Below, one piece after another: positions 9,598 to 17,335 of a stretch of 64,000 nucleotides of DNA (position 1 is its first letter; every line of letters starts with the position of its first letter). The position numbers were made by a program, and so were the translations under genes. The stretch is from CAWGOF01 sp963824225 (GTDB lineage: Bacteria > Acidobacteriota > Polarisedimenticolia > Polarisedimenticolales > Polarisedimenticolaceae). The notes under the pieces were generated by a model. It was not told the origin of the DNA. It saw nothing but the letters and a program-made list of their open reading frames with translations, and did no database searches. Where the stretch lies: contig CAWGOF010000003.1 of NCBI GenBank assembly GCA_963824225.1, positions 806,001-870,000 of the forward strand. The letters run 5' to 3'.

Positions 9598-9635
9598 GTT
9601 GGCGGCGTAGCTAAGGTGGACTCCGGGTTGGTTAT

Positions 9636-10508
9636 TCATGCCGCCGTCTGGTCTGTTTCCGGGACGGGGCGGAGCCCCGCCCTGTAGAACGGATCGATGC
9701 CGTGATACGCCTCGTCCGGGGTGCGACCACCCAGAGACGAGTGAGGCCGATCGTGGTTGTATGTGTCGACCCAGTGGGTGATGCCGAGCCGGGTCTCGGA
9801 TCCCGTCTCGAACGCGTGCAGGTAGATGCATTCGTACTTCAGCGTTCGCCAGAGCCGCTCGATGAAGATGTTGTCCATCCAGCGCCCCTTGCCGTCCATC
9901 GAAATCTGGACCCCGGCGTCTTTCAGCACCTGGAGGAAAGCGACGCTGGTGAACTGACTGCCCTGGTCGGTGTTGAAGATCTGCGGAGGACCGAAGCGGC
10001 GCAGGGCGTCTTCGAGAGCATCGACGCAGAAGCTCGCGTCCAACGAGTTGGACAGGCGCCAGGCCAAGACCTTGCGGCTGGCCCAGTCCATGATCGCGAC
10101 CAGATAGAGGAAGCCGCGTCGCATCGGAATGTAGGTGACGTCGGCGCACCACACGCGGTCGGGACGGTCGATCGGCACGTCGCGCAGCAGATAGGGATAG
10201 ATCCGATGCTCCGGATGAGGCTCAGACGTCCGAGGTTTCTGGTAGATCGGCGCCAGACCCATCTGGCGCATCAGGCGCCGGACACGCTTGCGACCGATGC
10301 AGTAGCCCTGCCGCCGAAGGTGTCGCGTCATCTGTCGAGACCCGTAGTACGGCGTCTCCAGAAACTGCTCGTCGATGACGCGCATCAGCTCGAGGTTCAA
10401 CAGGCTCTCGCCCTTGCCCTCGAAGTAGAACGAAGACCGGCTGATGCGCACCAGCTCACACTGTCGGACGATGCTGAGCCGTGGATGATTCGGATCGATC
10501 ATCGCCAC
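9636..10508 (-). CDS. IS3-family transposase OrfB (DDE integrase domain)
   Basis: About 290 residues, with an N-terminal HTH_21-like segment ('YYGSRQMTRHLRRQG') and an rve integrase core. The catalytic residues are D in 'VWCADVTYIP', D in 'FNTDQGSQFTS' and E in 'IFIERLWRTLKYE', and the end carries the family's 'YNHDRPHSSLGGRTP'. A GTG at 10508 allows separate translation. The frame is also open further upstream, into orfA, so a -1 ribosomal shift would give the OrfAB fusion. It catalyses cut-out and insertion of the element. Confidence 0.93.
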   Translation of the reverse strand: MAMIDPNHPRLSIVRQCELVRISRSSFYFEGKGESLLNLELMRVIDEQFLETPYYGSRQMTRHLRRQGYCIGRKRVRRLMRQMGLAPIYQKPRTSEPHPEHRIYPYLLRDVPIDRPDRVWCADVTYIPMRRGFLYLVAIMDWASRKVLAWRLSNSLDASFCVDALEDALRRFGPPQIFNTDQGSQFTSVAFLQVLKDAGVQISMDGKGRWMDNIFIERLWRTLKYECIYLHAFETGSETRLGITHWVDTYNHDRPHSSLGGRTPDEAYHGIDPFYRAGLRPVPETDQTAA

Positions 10509-10522
10509 CCTCCGGTCGTGGC

Positions 10523-10804
10523 TCAGCGACCGAAGGCTTTCGCCAAAAAATCCTTCTCGATGGTCAGCTCACCGATCTTGGCTTGCAGCACCTTGATCTC
10601 GGCGTCTCGAGAAGTCTGATGGGCCGTGGCCTTGCCCGAGAACAGGTCGGGCATGCTCTCCTTGGCGTGCTGCCGCCACTGCTGGATCAGGTTGGGGTGG
10701 ACGTCGTGCTTCGCTGCCAACTCGGCCAGCGTCAGTTCACCGGCCAACGCCTCGAGCGCTACCTTGGCCTTGAACTCAGGCGCAAACTTCCGTCGCTTCC
10801 TCAT
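10523..10804 (-). CDS. IS3-family transposase OrfA (HTH protein)
   Basis: About 93 residues: an N-terminal helix-turn-helix ('RRKFAPEFKAKVALEALAGELTLAELAAKHDVHPNLIQQW') followed by a leucine-zipper-like helix ('AEIKVLQAKIGELTIEKDFLAKAF'). This is the standard IS3-family OrfA that binds the terminal repeats. The ATG at 10804 is preferred over the upstream one because GGGAGAAGG lies before it. The end contains a slippery T-run used for the putative shift into orfB. Confidence 0.9.
   Translation of the reverse strand: MRKRRKFAPEFKAKVALEALAGELTLAELAAKHDVHPNLIQQWRQHAKESMPDLFSGKATAHQTSRDAEIKVLQAKIGELTIEKDFLAKAFGR
10544..10550 (-). promoter_or_regulatory. Putative -1 ribosomal frameshift heptamer (T TTT TTG)
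   Basis: On the coding strand the orfA codons GAT TTT TTG form X-XXY-YYZ. A -1 shift here joins 'EKDF' to the orfB frame, which stays open as 'FGESLRSLSHDRRVAMIDPNH'. IS3 elements commonly make OrfAB this way; here it is inferred from frame and motif only. Confidence 0.6.
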
Positions 10805-10848
10805 GGCTCCTTCTCCCATCCTCGACTGCTCGGAGCCACCTTAGCAAG

Positions 10849-10874
10849 CTGTCCGAAAATTGGGGACCCTCTCT
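10849..10874. repeat. IS3 right terminal inverted repeat
   Basis: Reading inwards on the minus strand it begins AGAGAGGGTCCCCAA and ends GGACAG, the partner of the left repeat. A second CTC (10875-10877) follows it. Confidence 0.75.
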
Positions 10875-11252
10875 CTCGACTGTGTCCACCAACCCCGCGT
10901 CCAGGAAGCTCTGAAACAGCGTGCCTCCGCCGAACAACCAAATGTCCTTGACGGCTTGCTCTCGAACGCTAGCCACGGTCGCGGCCGACACCTCGGAAAC
11001 GATCGTCACGCGCGGGTGATCTTGCGGTCGTAGGGTCCGAGAGAACACGAAGGTCTTGGCATCTGACGATGCAGAACCTCCCCCGGCGCCAGCCGCCTCG
11101 AACGTCCGGCGCCCCATCAGGAACGTATCAAACTGGGCGAACAACCCCTCGAAATCGATGTCGGGGTCCATGATGATCCAATCGGCTTCGCCCTTGGGCC
11201 CAGCGATGTACCCGTCCAGGCTCATGGCCACCAGGTATCGAATCCGGGGCAC
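10875..11252 (-). pseudogene. RibD-C/DHFR-family protein, N-terminal part split by IS
   Basis: About 125 codons starting at a GTG (11252) with TAGGAG upstream: 'RIRYLVAMSLDGYIAGPKGEADWI', 'DTFLMGRRTFE', 'FVFSRTLRPQDHP' and 'DIWLFGGGTLFQSFLDAGLVDTVE'. These are the standard segments of RibD-C/dihydrofolate reductase-like proteins (NADPH-dependent reductases of unclear substrate). The IS3 element cuts it just before the conserved 'VAVVPVLLGGG'. It begins 8 bases after the DUF2891 stop, so it was the last gene of a minus-strand operon. The split gene can make only a truncated protein with an IS-encoded tail. Confidence 0.88.
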
Positions 11253-11260
11253 GTTCACTC

Positions 11261-12358
11261 CTACTTGCCGACACCTCGGCGCGTGGTGAGGTACGTGGCG
11301 AAGCTCCCGAGCCAATGGCCGCCGGCGTAATGCTCGCCGGTCACGGCAGCGAGGCCACTCGCGGCATGCGTGCGAGCCGCGGCTGTCAGCGCGCGCCTGC
11401 GCGGATCGTCGGACGGCAACCCGGCCGCGATCCCCTCGAGCATCCACGCCCGGCTGAGGTTGAGGCCGTCCAGATGCGCGAGCTTGCCATCCGTCTTGTC
11501 GGTCACGACTCCAATCGGCAGCCACGCGTCCGAGTCGGTGGTGGGGAGTCGGGGGAGAAACGTCGTCAACCACGCGGCGAACTCGGCCGGCGGCAGGACG
11601 CGACGCATCACGTCGGCCTCGGCGATGCACGGTGAGAGGAAGTCCTGGCCCGAGGGCTCGTACTCGATCGGACAGTCCCGGTCCTCGAGATGGAACTCGC
11701 GAACCTTGGCCACGACCATCGCGGCGAGTGCCGGGTCTTCGGCGCGCGCATAGTCGAGGATCAAGCCAAACGCGAACGCGGTTTGCGCATGCTCCCCTTC
11801 CCGAATGGAATACGCGAGCTTCGGCAGCCACGCGTTGAGCCGCGCGACCACCGCCGCTTCGAGTGGCTCGAGCGCCGACGACATCGCCGCCGCATCGGGC
11901 GTCCGTGCCTCCCGCAGCTCGGTGCTGAGCTGCAGGAGCCAGGCCAATCCGTAGGGCCGCTCGAACGACTCGCGTCCGCTGCCGTTCAGGTAGGCCACCT
12001 CGCCGGCGATGCGGGCCGGCGTGAGGTTCGCCTTGAGTGCGGAGACCGCCTCTGCGACGAACGGCGCATCGGGAAATACGCGAACCAGGCGCGCGAGCAA
12101 CCAGTGACCATGCACCGCCGAATGCCAGTCGTAGCATCCGTAGAACGCGGGCGTCAGCTCGTGCGGCGGCCGCACATCTTCCGGCGAATTCAGGACATGG
12201 GCGATCTTGTTCGGGTACTCCTTCTGGACGCACGCGAGGGCCAACGCCGCAAACCGACCGGCGGTGGGCGCGTCGAGCTTGGCCCCTGCCGGCTGTGCGC
12301 ACGCGGGCACGGTGCCGAGGGCCGCTGTCAACACCGCCACGGTTACGAAGGGCTTCAT
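11261..12358 (-). CDS. DUF2891-family exported protein
   Basis: The ATG at 12358 is chosen for the GAGGGTAGAA before it and because a signal peptide follows (MKPFVTVAVLTAALGTVPACA). The 365-residue product is all-helical in character, with family-like segments 'HVLNSPEDVRPPHELTPAFYGCYDWHSAVHGHWLL', 'SFERPYGLAWLLQL', 'SGQDFLSPCIAEADVM' and 'HYAGGHWLGSFATYL'. These repeat helix pairs resemble an (alpha/alpha)6 barrel with conserved His/Trp, suggestive of a carbohydrate-active or metal-using enzyme, but no activity is established to my knowledge. It lies between the VOC and RibD-C-like genes in one operon. Confidence 0.82.
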   Translation of the reverse strand: MKPFVTVAVLTAALGTVPACAQPAGAKLDAPTAGRFAALALACVQKEYPNKIAHVLNSPEDVRPPHELTPAFYGCYDWHSAVHGHWLLARLVRVFPDAPFVAEAVSALKANLTPARIAGEVAYLNGSGRESFERPYGLAWLLQLSTELREARTPDAAAMSSALEPLEAAVVARLNAWLPKLAYSIREGEHAQTAFAFGLILDYARAEDPALAAMVVAKVREFHLEDRDCPIEYEPSGQDFLSPCIAEADVMRRVLPPAEFAAWLTTFLPRLPTTDSDAWLPIGVVTDKTDGKLAHLDGLNLSRAWMLEGIAAGLPSDDPRRRALTAAARTHAASGLAAVTGEHYAGGHWLGSFATYLTTRRGVGK

Positions 12359-12366
12359 TTCTACCC

Positions 12367-12990
12367 TCAGGGCACGAGCGATCCATTCCATCTCGTCACT
12401 CGCCTGCAGCCTGAGCACTCGTACCCGACGCTCACGGAGAACCTTCCCGACCGGTTGTGGACGATAATACCAGTCGGCCCGATATCGACTTGCCGATCGG
12501 GCTCCGGTGTCTCGAGCCAGACGATCTCGAGCTGCCGACGACATTCTTCACAGACGCGCTTCCGGAGACACACTCCAAGCGCCCAACGGACAGGGCGCGA
12601 TACACGCTTGATTCTTGTGTGCTCGGTCGGACGGCCACCGAAGCAGATGATGTAGCCGTCAGGATCTTCCACATAGAAATCCTGCGTACCCCACGCGGTG
12701 GCCGAAAGCGGCTTCAAGATCGTTGCCCCATGGGCGACGCAGTGCCCGAAGAACGCTTCGATACCGTCCACGCCGGCTGCAGCATCGAGGTGCTGATTGT
12801 CGCGCCGGTACCGACGCTCGTCTTGATTCTTCGGCGCTTCCTTCAGGTGTACTTCGAGTCCATCGAGATGGCCGATGGCATAGAAGCCCTCCCACGGCTC
12901 GCCGAACGTGAAGCCGAGCTTCTCGTAGTACGCGATCGAGCGCCGGAGGTCGTCCACGAGAAACTGCGGAGCGAAGGATGTGACGCGCAT
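12367..12990 (-). CDS. VOC-family (glyoxalase-like) protein with a C-terminal two-CxxC domain
   Basis: Residues 1-120 form a vicinal-oxygen-chelate domain ('FAPQFLVDDLRRSIAYYEKLGFTF', 'LEVHLKE', 'TQDFYVEDPDGYIICFGG'). VOC domains bind metals or small molecules and often give antibiotic resistance or lyase activity. Most such proteins end here. This one continues about 80 residues with 'CEEC' and 'CSGC' separated by roughly 40 residues and a C-terminal 'RVTRWNG', which looks like a metal-binding ribbon. The stop at 12367 sits 8 bases before the DUF2891 start, so the extension is probably real and not read-through. The function of the tail is unknown. Confidence 0.8.
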   Translation of the reverse strand: MRVTSFAPQFLVDDLRRSIAYYEKLGFTFGEPWEGFYAIGHLDGLEVHLKEAPKNQDERRYRRDNQHLDAAAGVDGIEAFFGHCVAHGATILKPLSATAWGTQDFYVEDPDGYIICFGGRPTEHTRIKRVSRPVRWALGVCLRKRVCEECRRQLEIVWLETPEPDRQVDIGPTGIIVHNRSGRFSVSVGYECSGCRRVTRWNGSLVP

Positions 12991-13040
12991 CAATGCCTCC
13001 GCCTCGGCCTTCGAGCCGGCGCCTGCGTCGGACGGGCGTG

Positions 13041-13481
13041 TCACTGCGACGTGAGCGCGCTCCACGCGAATGTGACGAACACACCGACGCCAACCAACGT
13101 ACGCACCGCGTGCAGCCGACCCCAACGCGCCAGCAGCGCGGCGGCCTCGCTCGAGCTGCCGTCCAAGCTGGCGTCGGCCATCCGCCGATTCGTGGGTCCG
13201 ATGACGACCAACGTAAAGGGCACGATCGCGCCGAGAAGGAGCCCTCCAGCCAGCCACCCGGCCCCTGCCCCTTGGACCCACGCGACGACTCCCGTCACGA
13301 GCCCCAACACCGCGAGCGGCGCCTGCATCCGTGCCGCGCGCTCATAGCTTCGCCCGAACTCCTTGATGGCGAGCGCCGGCCCGCACTCGACGCGCGCCGG
13401 ATGCTCGACCAGCGTCACGTAGACGCAAGCCCCCGCGAACAACCCGGCTGCGACCGTGGCAACCACCGAGACGACCGTCAT
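13041..13481 (-). CDS. DUF1772-family membrane protein
   Basis: A 146-residue integral membrane protein with four hydrophobic segments (about 5-25, 50-70, 78-98 and 125-143). Features shared with the DUF1772 (anthrone oxygenase-like) family are 'AGACVYVTLVEHPAR' after the first helix, 'IGPTNRRM' near residue 100 and 'WGRLHAVRTLVGVGVF' before the last helix. It is the first gene of the minus-strand run VOC-DUF2891-RibD-C. No catalytic role can be shown. Confidence 0.82.
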   Translation of the reverse strand: MTVVSVVATVAAGLFAGACVYVTLVEHPARVECGPALAIKEFGRSYERAARMQAPLAVLGLVTGVVAWVQGAGAGWLAGGLLLGAIVPFTLVVIGPTNRRMADASLDGSSSEAAALLARWGRLHAVRTLVGVGVFVTFAWSALTSQ

Positions 13482-13556
13482 GGTTCACACCCCCACCACG
13501 GGTACGTCGATCCGCGGAGCCAGAGTACAAGCTCCAGGCGCCGCAGCGGTCGTAAT

Positions 13557-14903
13557 TCAGCGCTCGGCGACCGGCGGGTACATCGCCGACGGGCGGTCGA
13601 AGTCGACCTGCACGACGTCGGTCCAGGGCACGTACTCGGGGCGCTGACCACCGTCGACAAAGATCAGCATGCCGGCATTCCGCTCGCCGAGGTCGCCGGT
13701 GCGCTCGAGCTGCAGCTCCTGGCCGCTATGGAGCGTCACGCTAGCGGGGGGCACGATCGAGGCGATCAGGCCGAAGGGGATCGTGTAGTCCACGCCCTCG
13801 GCTGGGGCGTCGAGCGTCTCCGTGGTCTCGCTCTCGTCGAGGTCGTAGACCAGCCGGCCGGCGAGGCGGCGTCCGTCGCGGGTGGTGACGCCGCCCGTGA
13901 GCGGGCTCCCCGGCGGGAAATCGCCGTAGGCCGGGCCGCTGCCGCCGGGGCTGAAGTCGACGCGCTCGAAGGCGTCCGAGGAGATCAGCACCCGGCCGTA
14001 GCGCCCGTCGTCGACGTAGATCCCGCGGCGATTGCCGTCGCCGACTTCGTGGGCGCCCGAGAGCACGATCTCGCGGCCGTCGCGGAGCGTCACCAGCGAG
14101 CTGTTGGGCGAGCGGCGCGCGATCGAACGGATGGTGTCGAAACGCAGGCGGAGCGCACCGTCGGCGGCCTTGCCATCGAGCTCGTCCGTGCCGACGCACT
14201 CCTGGCGATTCCACTGGATGAAGCCGGTGAACTCGCCGTGCCGCGTGCGCACCGTGCCGTACAGCCGGTCGGGGACGGCGCTCAGCCGGACGGTGGGGAA
14301 GAACTCGATCGTGCGGATCCGCAGCGAGTCGAGGTCCACGACGCCGTGGCTGCCGTCCCACACTCGCACGTCGTCGTCGAAATCGCTGGCGCCGAGCCGG
14401 TCGAGGTCGAACACGGTCCCACTCTTGAGAGTGACCTGCACGTCGACGCCCCGTGCCTCGATGCGCGCGATGTCGCCGAAGCGCGCCATGAACAGCCGGC
14501 TGAGGTCCAGCTCGGGTTCCCGGCGGAAGACCTCGAACCCAAAGATCTCGATCCCGCGCCGCTTCTCTTGCTGCCGCTCGAGCGGCGTGTGGACGACCCA
14601 GGGGTTCTCTCTCTTCGCGCCGTTGAAATAGTCGCCCCAGAACGCCTCCTCGTCGTCTCCCCAGCGCAGTCGCCCCTCATAGGTCGTGCCGACCTTGGTG
14701 GTGATGCGGCCGTAGAGGAAGCCCTGATCGGCCTCCCCCGCGCCCTCTGCCGGCGCCGGCGCTGTCGAGGGGATCGTCGCGGGCGAGGTCGCCACAGCGG
14801 GAACAACGTCCTGCTCGACGGCCCCGTGGCGGACGACGAAGGCGACAGCGAGCAGGACGAACGCGGTCGCGAGCGCTCCGCCGACGATCGTCGCTCTCTT
14901 CAA
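13557..14903 (-). CDS. Membrane-anchored protein with three internal beta repeats, unknown function
   Basis: I do not recognise the family. The TTG start at 14903 follows GGGAGAG and gives one N-terminal helix (ATIVGGALATAFVLLAVAFVV), so about 410 residues face the periplasm. Three related units occur: 'YGRITTKVGTTYEGRLRWGDDEEAFWGDYF', 'YGTVRTRHGEFTGFIQW' and 'GGVTTRDGRRLAGRLVYDLDESE'. Each is followed by an 'xVTLxSGxxxxL' hairpin ('VQVTLKSGTVFDL', 'LVTLRDGREIVLSG', 'SVTLHSGQELQL'). This suggests a repeated beta-sandwich or propeller scaffold. An ATG at 14951 is possible but would spoil the anchor. Confidence 0.7.
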   Translation of the reverse strand: MKRATIVGGALATAFVLLAVAFVVRHGAVEQDVVPAVATSPATIPSTAPAPAEGAGEADQGFLYGRITTKVGTTYEGRLRWGDDEEAFWGDYFNGAKRENPWVVHTPLERQQEKRRGIEIFGFEVFRREPELDLSRLFMARFGDIARIEARGVDVQVTLKSGTVFDLDRLGASDFDDDVRVWDGSHGVVDLDSLRIRTIEFFPTVRLSAVPDRLYGTVRTRHGEFTGFIQWNRQECVGTDELDGKAADGALRLRFDTIRSIARRSPNSSLVTLRDGREIVLSGAHEVGDGNRRGIYVDDGRYGRVLISSDAFERVDFSPGGSGPAYGDFPPGSPLTGGVTTRDGRRLAGRLVYDLDESETTETLDAPAEGVDYTIPFGLIASIVPPASVTLHSGQELQLERTGDLGERNAGMLIFVDGGQRPEYVPWTDVVQVDFDRPSAMYPPVAER

Positions 14904-15002
14904 GGCCGGCTCTCCCGCAGAAGACGAGATGTAGCGCGTGCAACGCTGCAATGTACTTTACGATGCAAAGCAATGCAAGCGCAGAAACAACTCAGCGCCA
15001 CC

Positions 15003-16493
15003 CTAGGCAACTGGCGGCCGCCTCGTGTGCCAGTCCGTTGCTTGTTCGTAGGCATGCGCGAGCGTCAGCAGCCGCGCCTCGCCGAAGCGCGGCCCGCTGA
15101 TCTGCATACCGATGGGCAAACCCGAGCTCGTGAATCCGCACGGCACCGAGATGGTCGGCAGGCCATAGACGTTGAACGGCGCTGTGTTACGGTTCAGCTC
15201 CACTTCAATGCCGAGACGCACGGCCTCTTCGATCGAGGGCGGCGGCATGGCGGTCGTCGGGGCGACCAATAGGTCCACGTTCGTGAACACAGCCCCGATC
15301 GCCCGGCGCGCCTCGTCAAGTTCACGGCGCGACTGGATGTAGGCGGCGGTGGTCACTTCCGAGCCGTGCCGCAGATTTCGGCTGATGGCCGCATGATACA
15401 GCTCGGGCGTTTTCGCGAAGTATCGTGCGTGGAACGCGTACGTCTCGGCGAGCACGATGTTCGGCACCATCATGTCTGAGATCGGTGGCAGGCTGACGTC
15501 TCGGACGCCGGCCGTCAGGCTGCGAAGCACCTCCAGAGCCCTGGTCATCGCCGCTTCGATCTCCGGGTCGAGTTTGTCGTAGAACACCGCGCGGGGTGCA
15601 CCCAGCCGTAGCGTTGAGACTTTGGCCCGCAGCGCTGCGCTGTAGTCCGGTATCGGCGCCTCGATGCTAGTGCTGTCGCGCGGGTCGTAGCCGGCTATGG
15701 CCGACAGCACGAGCGCGGCGTCGGCGACGCTGCGACACATCGGCCCCACGTGGTTCATCGACCACCACCCCGCGTCCCCGGCGCCGACCATACCCACCAG
15801 CCCATAGGTCGGCTTGAGTCCGACGATTCCGCAATAACCCGCAGGCACGCGTATCGACCCACCGGCGTCCGTGCCCACGGCTCCGAAACACAGGCCCGCA
15901 GCAACGGCGGCAGCCGATCCACCGGAAGACCCGCCGGCAATCCGCGCGTGTTGCCACGGGTTATGGACCGGACCGAAGTGGCCGACGGCCGCGGTGGTGC
16001 CGAAAGCAACCTCATGCAAGTTCTGCTTGCCGAGCAGCACGGCGCCGGCGGTCTTGAGCCGCCTCACGACTTCGGCGTCCTCGGAAGGGACGCGATCCGT
16101 GAACACCGCGCTGGCCAGTGTGGTCTTTACGCCTGCCGTATCGATGTTGTCCTTGAGTCCTAGAGGGATGCCGTGAAGCGACCCGAGCCACCTGCCGCGC
16201 TGCACCTCGTTCTCCGCTTCACGGGCCCGGGCCAGTGCCTGCTCGGCAGTGACCGTGATGAAGGCGTTGAGCGCGGGGTTCAGCCGCTCGATCCGCTCCA
16301 GGCATGCACGCGTCAGCTCGACCGGCGAGACTGCCTTTGTACGCACCCGGTCGGCGGCTTCGGAGAGGCTCAGCCCGGCAAGGTCAGGTTGCTGAGCGCC
16401 CATGAGCTCGGCGAGGCCGGAGTTCACGACTAGGATGCCACTGCTGCAGACACCAGCCTTGAGGAATGATCTTCGTGACCACACGTCAATCAT
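15003..16493 (-). CDS. Exported amidase (amidase-signature family)
   Basis: A 496-residue hydrolase of the amidase-signature family, related to GatA and fatty-acid/aryl amidases. The Ser-cisSer-Lys triad is visible: Lys in 'GIPLGLKDNID' and the two serines in 'IAGGSSGGSAAAVAAG'. The N-terminus is 'SRRSFLKAG' with a hydrophobic stretch, a twin-arginine-like export signal. The ATG at 16493 overlaps the preceding stop as TAATG. It probably cleaves small amides outside the cytoplasm. The neighbouring hydrolase remnant suggests a rearrangement just upstream. Confidence 0.9.
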   Translation of the reverse strand: MIDVWSRRSFLKAGVCSSGILVVNSGLAELMGAQQPDLAGLSLSEAADRVRTKAVSPVELTRACLERIERLNPALNAFITVTAEQALARAREAENEVQRGRWLGSLHGIPLGLKDNIDTAGVKTTLASAVFTDRVPSEDAEVVRRLKTAGAVLLGKQNLHEVAFGTTAAVGHFGPVHNPWQHARIAGGSSGGSAAAVAAGLCFGAVGTDAGGSIRVPAGYCGIVGLKPTYGLVGMVGAGDAGWWSMNHVGPMCRSVADAALVLSAIAGYDPRDSTSIEAPIPDYSAALRAKVSTLRLGAPRAVFYDKLDPEIEAAMTRALEVLRSLTAGVRDVSLPPISDMMVPNIVLAETYAFHARYFAKTPELYHAAISRNLRHGSEVTTAAYIQSRRELDEARRAIGAVFTNVDLLVAPTTAMPPPSIEEAVRLGIEVELNRNTAPFNVYGLPTISVPCGFTSSGLPIGMQISGPRFGEARLLTLAHAYEQATDWHTRRPPVA

Positions 16494-16897
16494 TAGATTC
16501 CCGGTGGCGCAGCCAGCTGCGGCTGCGTGAGCGACCAATGCGTGTGAGCAGCTCCGAACTCTGCTCCCCCGGCCGGCGGATAGGCGCCCCCGGACGCTCC
16601 AACGCCTCGCTTGTCGTACGCGAGCACACCGATGCCCTCCCACACCAATCGACGCACGTCGCCCAGGAGGTGCTCACGAGTGAGCCGGCCGGAACCATGC
16701 ACCATCACCACGGCAGGCACCGGTCGGTGATTCCATCGTGGCAGCGACAGCGTTCCGGACAGAACGGATCCGTCCCCCGAGACGACGTCCACGAACTTGT
16801 GGCGCATGTAGAGCGGCCGGCTCGGATGAAACACGAGGACGACCGCACACGCACCGAGCCCGAGCAGTCCTAGCGAGATACGGAAGTATCTCTTCAT
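16493..16897 (-). pseudogene. Truncated alpha/beta hydrolase (N-terminal part only)
   Basis: The 134-residue frame starts with a membrane anchor or signal (ISLGLLGLGACAVVLVF) and shows the start of an alpha/beta hydrolase: 'GTLSLPRW', oxyanion-hole 'VVMVHGSG' and 'VLAYDKRGVGASGG'. It then loses similarity at 'PAGGAEFG' and ends, with no GxSxG, Asp or His of the triad. A full member would be two to three times longer. A deletion probably fused the start of this gene to the amidase upstream region. Translation may now serve only to couple the amidase. Confidence 0.7.
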
Positions 16898-16912
16898 GCC
16901 GCGATCTCTCTC

Positions 16913-17335
16913 CTAGGACGGCTCGATCGGCTTCGCCGAAGCGGAGTCGTCCGCCCGGGCTGGGCCACCAGTTGACCGGGCCCAGCGACCTGCTGCACGC
17001 AAGTAGGCGATGCTCCACGCCACCCCGACCGCAATGCCCAGGTAGTGGAGAGACTGATCGGGCACGCGAACGCCGTCCACGAAACGCCACACGGCATAGG
17101 CGTGCATGCCCAAGACGATGTAGAGACCTTGGCGACCGGCCCACACGGCCGTGGCCGACCAGCGGCTACGAGTATCGTCGTCCAGACACAGCGCGCCCAC
17201 CACCGTGAGCCCGACCGGAAGGAACGTCATCAGGAAGGTCGTGACGTCGATGCGTGGGCTCAGGACCCCAGCAAGGAAGAGTGGCCCGCCACAGTACGAG
17301 AACAGCGCTGCGATCTTGAGCGCCGCCAACTTCAT
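16913..17335 (-). CDS. Small integral membrane protein, unknown
   Basis: About 140 residues with four hydrophobic segments: residues 5-25 (KIAALFSYCGGPLFLAGVL), 35-50, 68-85 and 93-110. The tail is polar. The ATG at 17335 overlaps the stop of the upstream membrane-protein gene as ATGA, so they are co-translated and the products may associate. The longer open frame upstream is a shadow of that gene. No known family is recognised. Confidence 0.65.
   Translation of the reverse strand: MKLAALKIAALFSYCGGPLFLAGVLSPRIDVTTFLMTFLPVGLTVVGALCLDDDTRSRWSATAVWAGRQGLYIVLGMHAYAVWRFVDGVRVPDQSLHYLGIAVGVAWSIAYLRAAGRWARSTGGPARADDSASAKPIEPS

Larger units (their letters stand above)
9572..10874 (-). mobile_element. 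IS3-family insertion sequence, about 1.3 kb, apparently intact
   Basis: The 1303-bp element is bounded by imperfect 26-bp inverted repeats (9572-9597 and 10849-10874) that share AGAG..GG.CCCCAA....GGACAG, and by CTC duplications. It carries the classical two overlapping-phase transposase frames, orfA then orfB, read leftwards. Both are full length with all DDE residues, so it may still be active. It sits inside a RibD-C/DHFR-like gene, in the same orientation as that gene. The left 64 bases and right 70 bases outside the ORFs hold only the terminal repeats and a likely promoter region. Confidence 0.9.
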
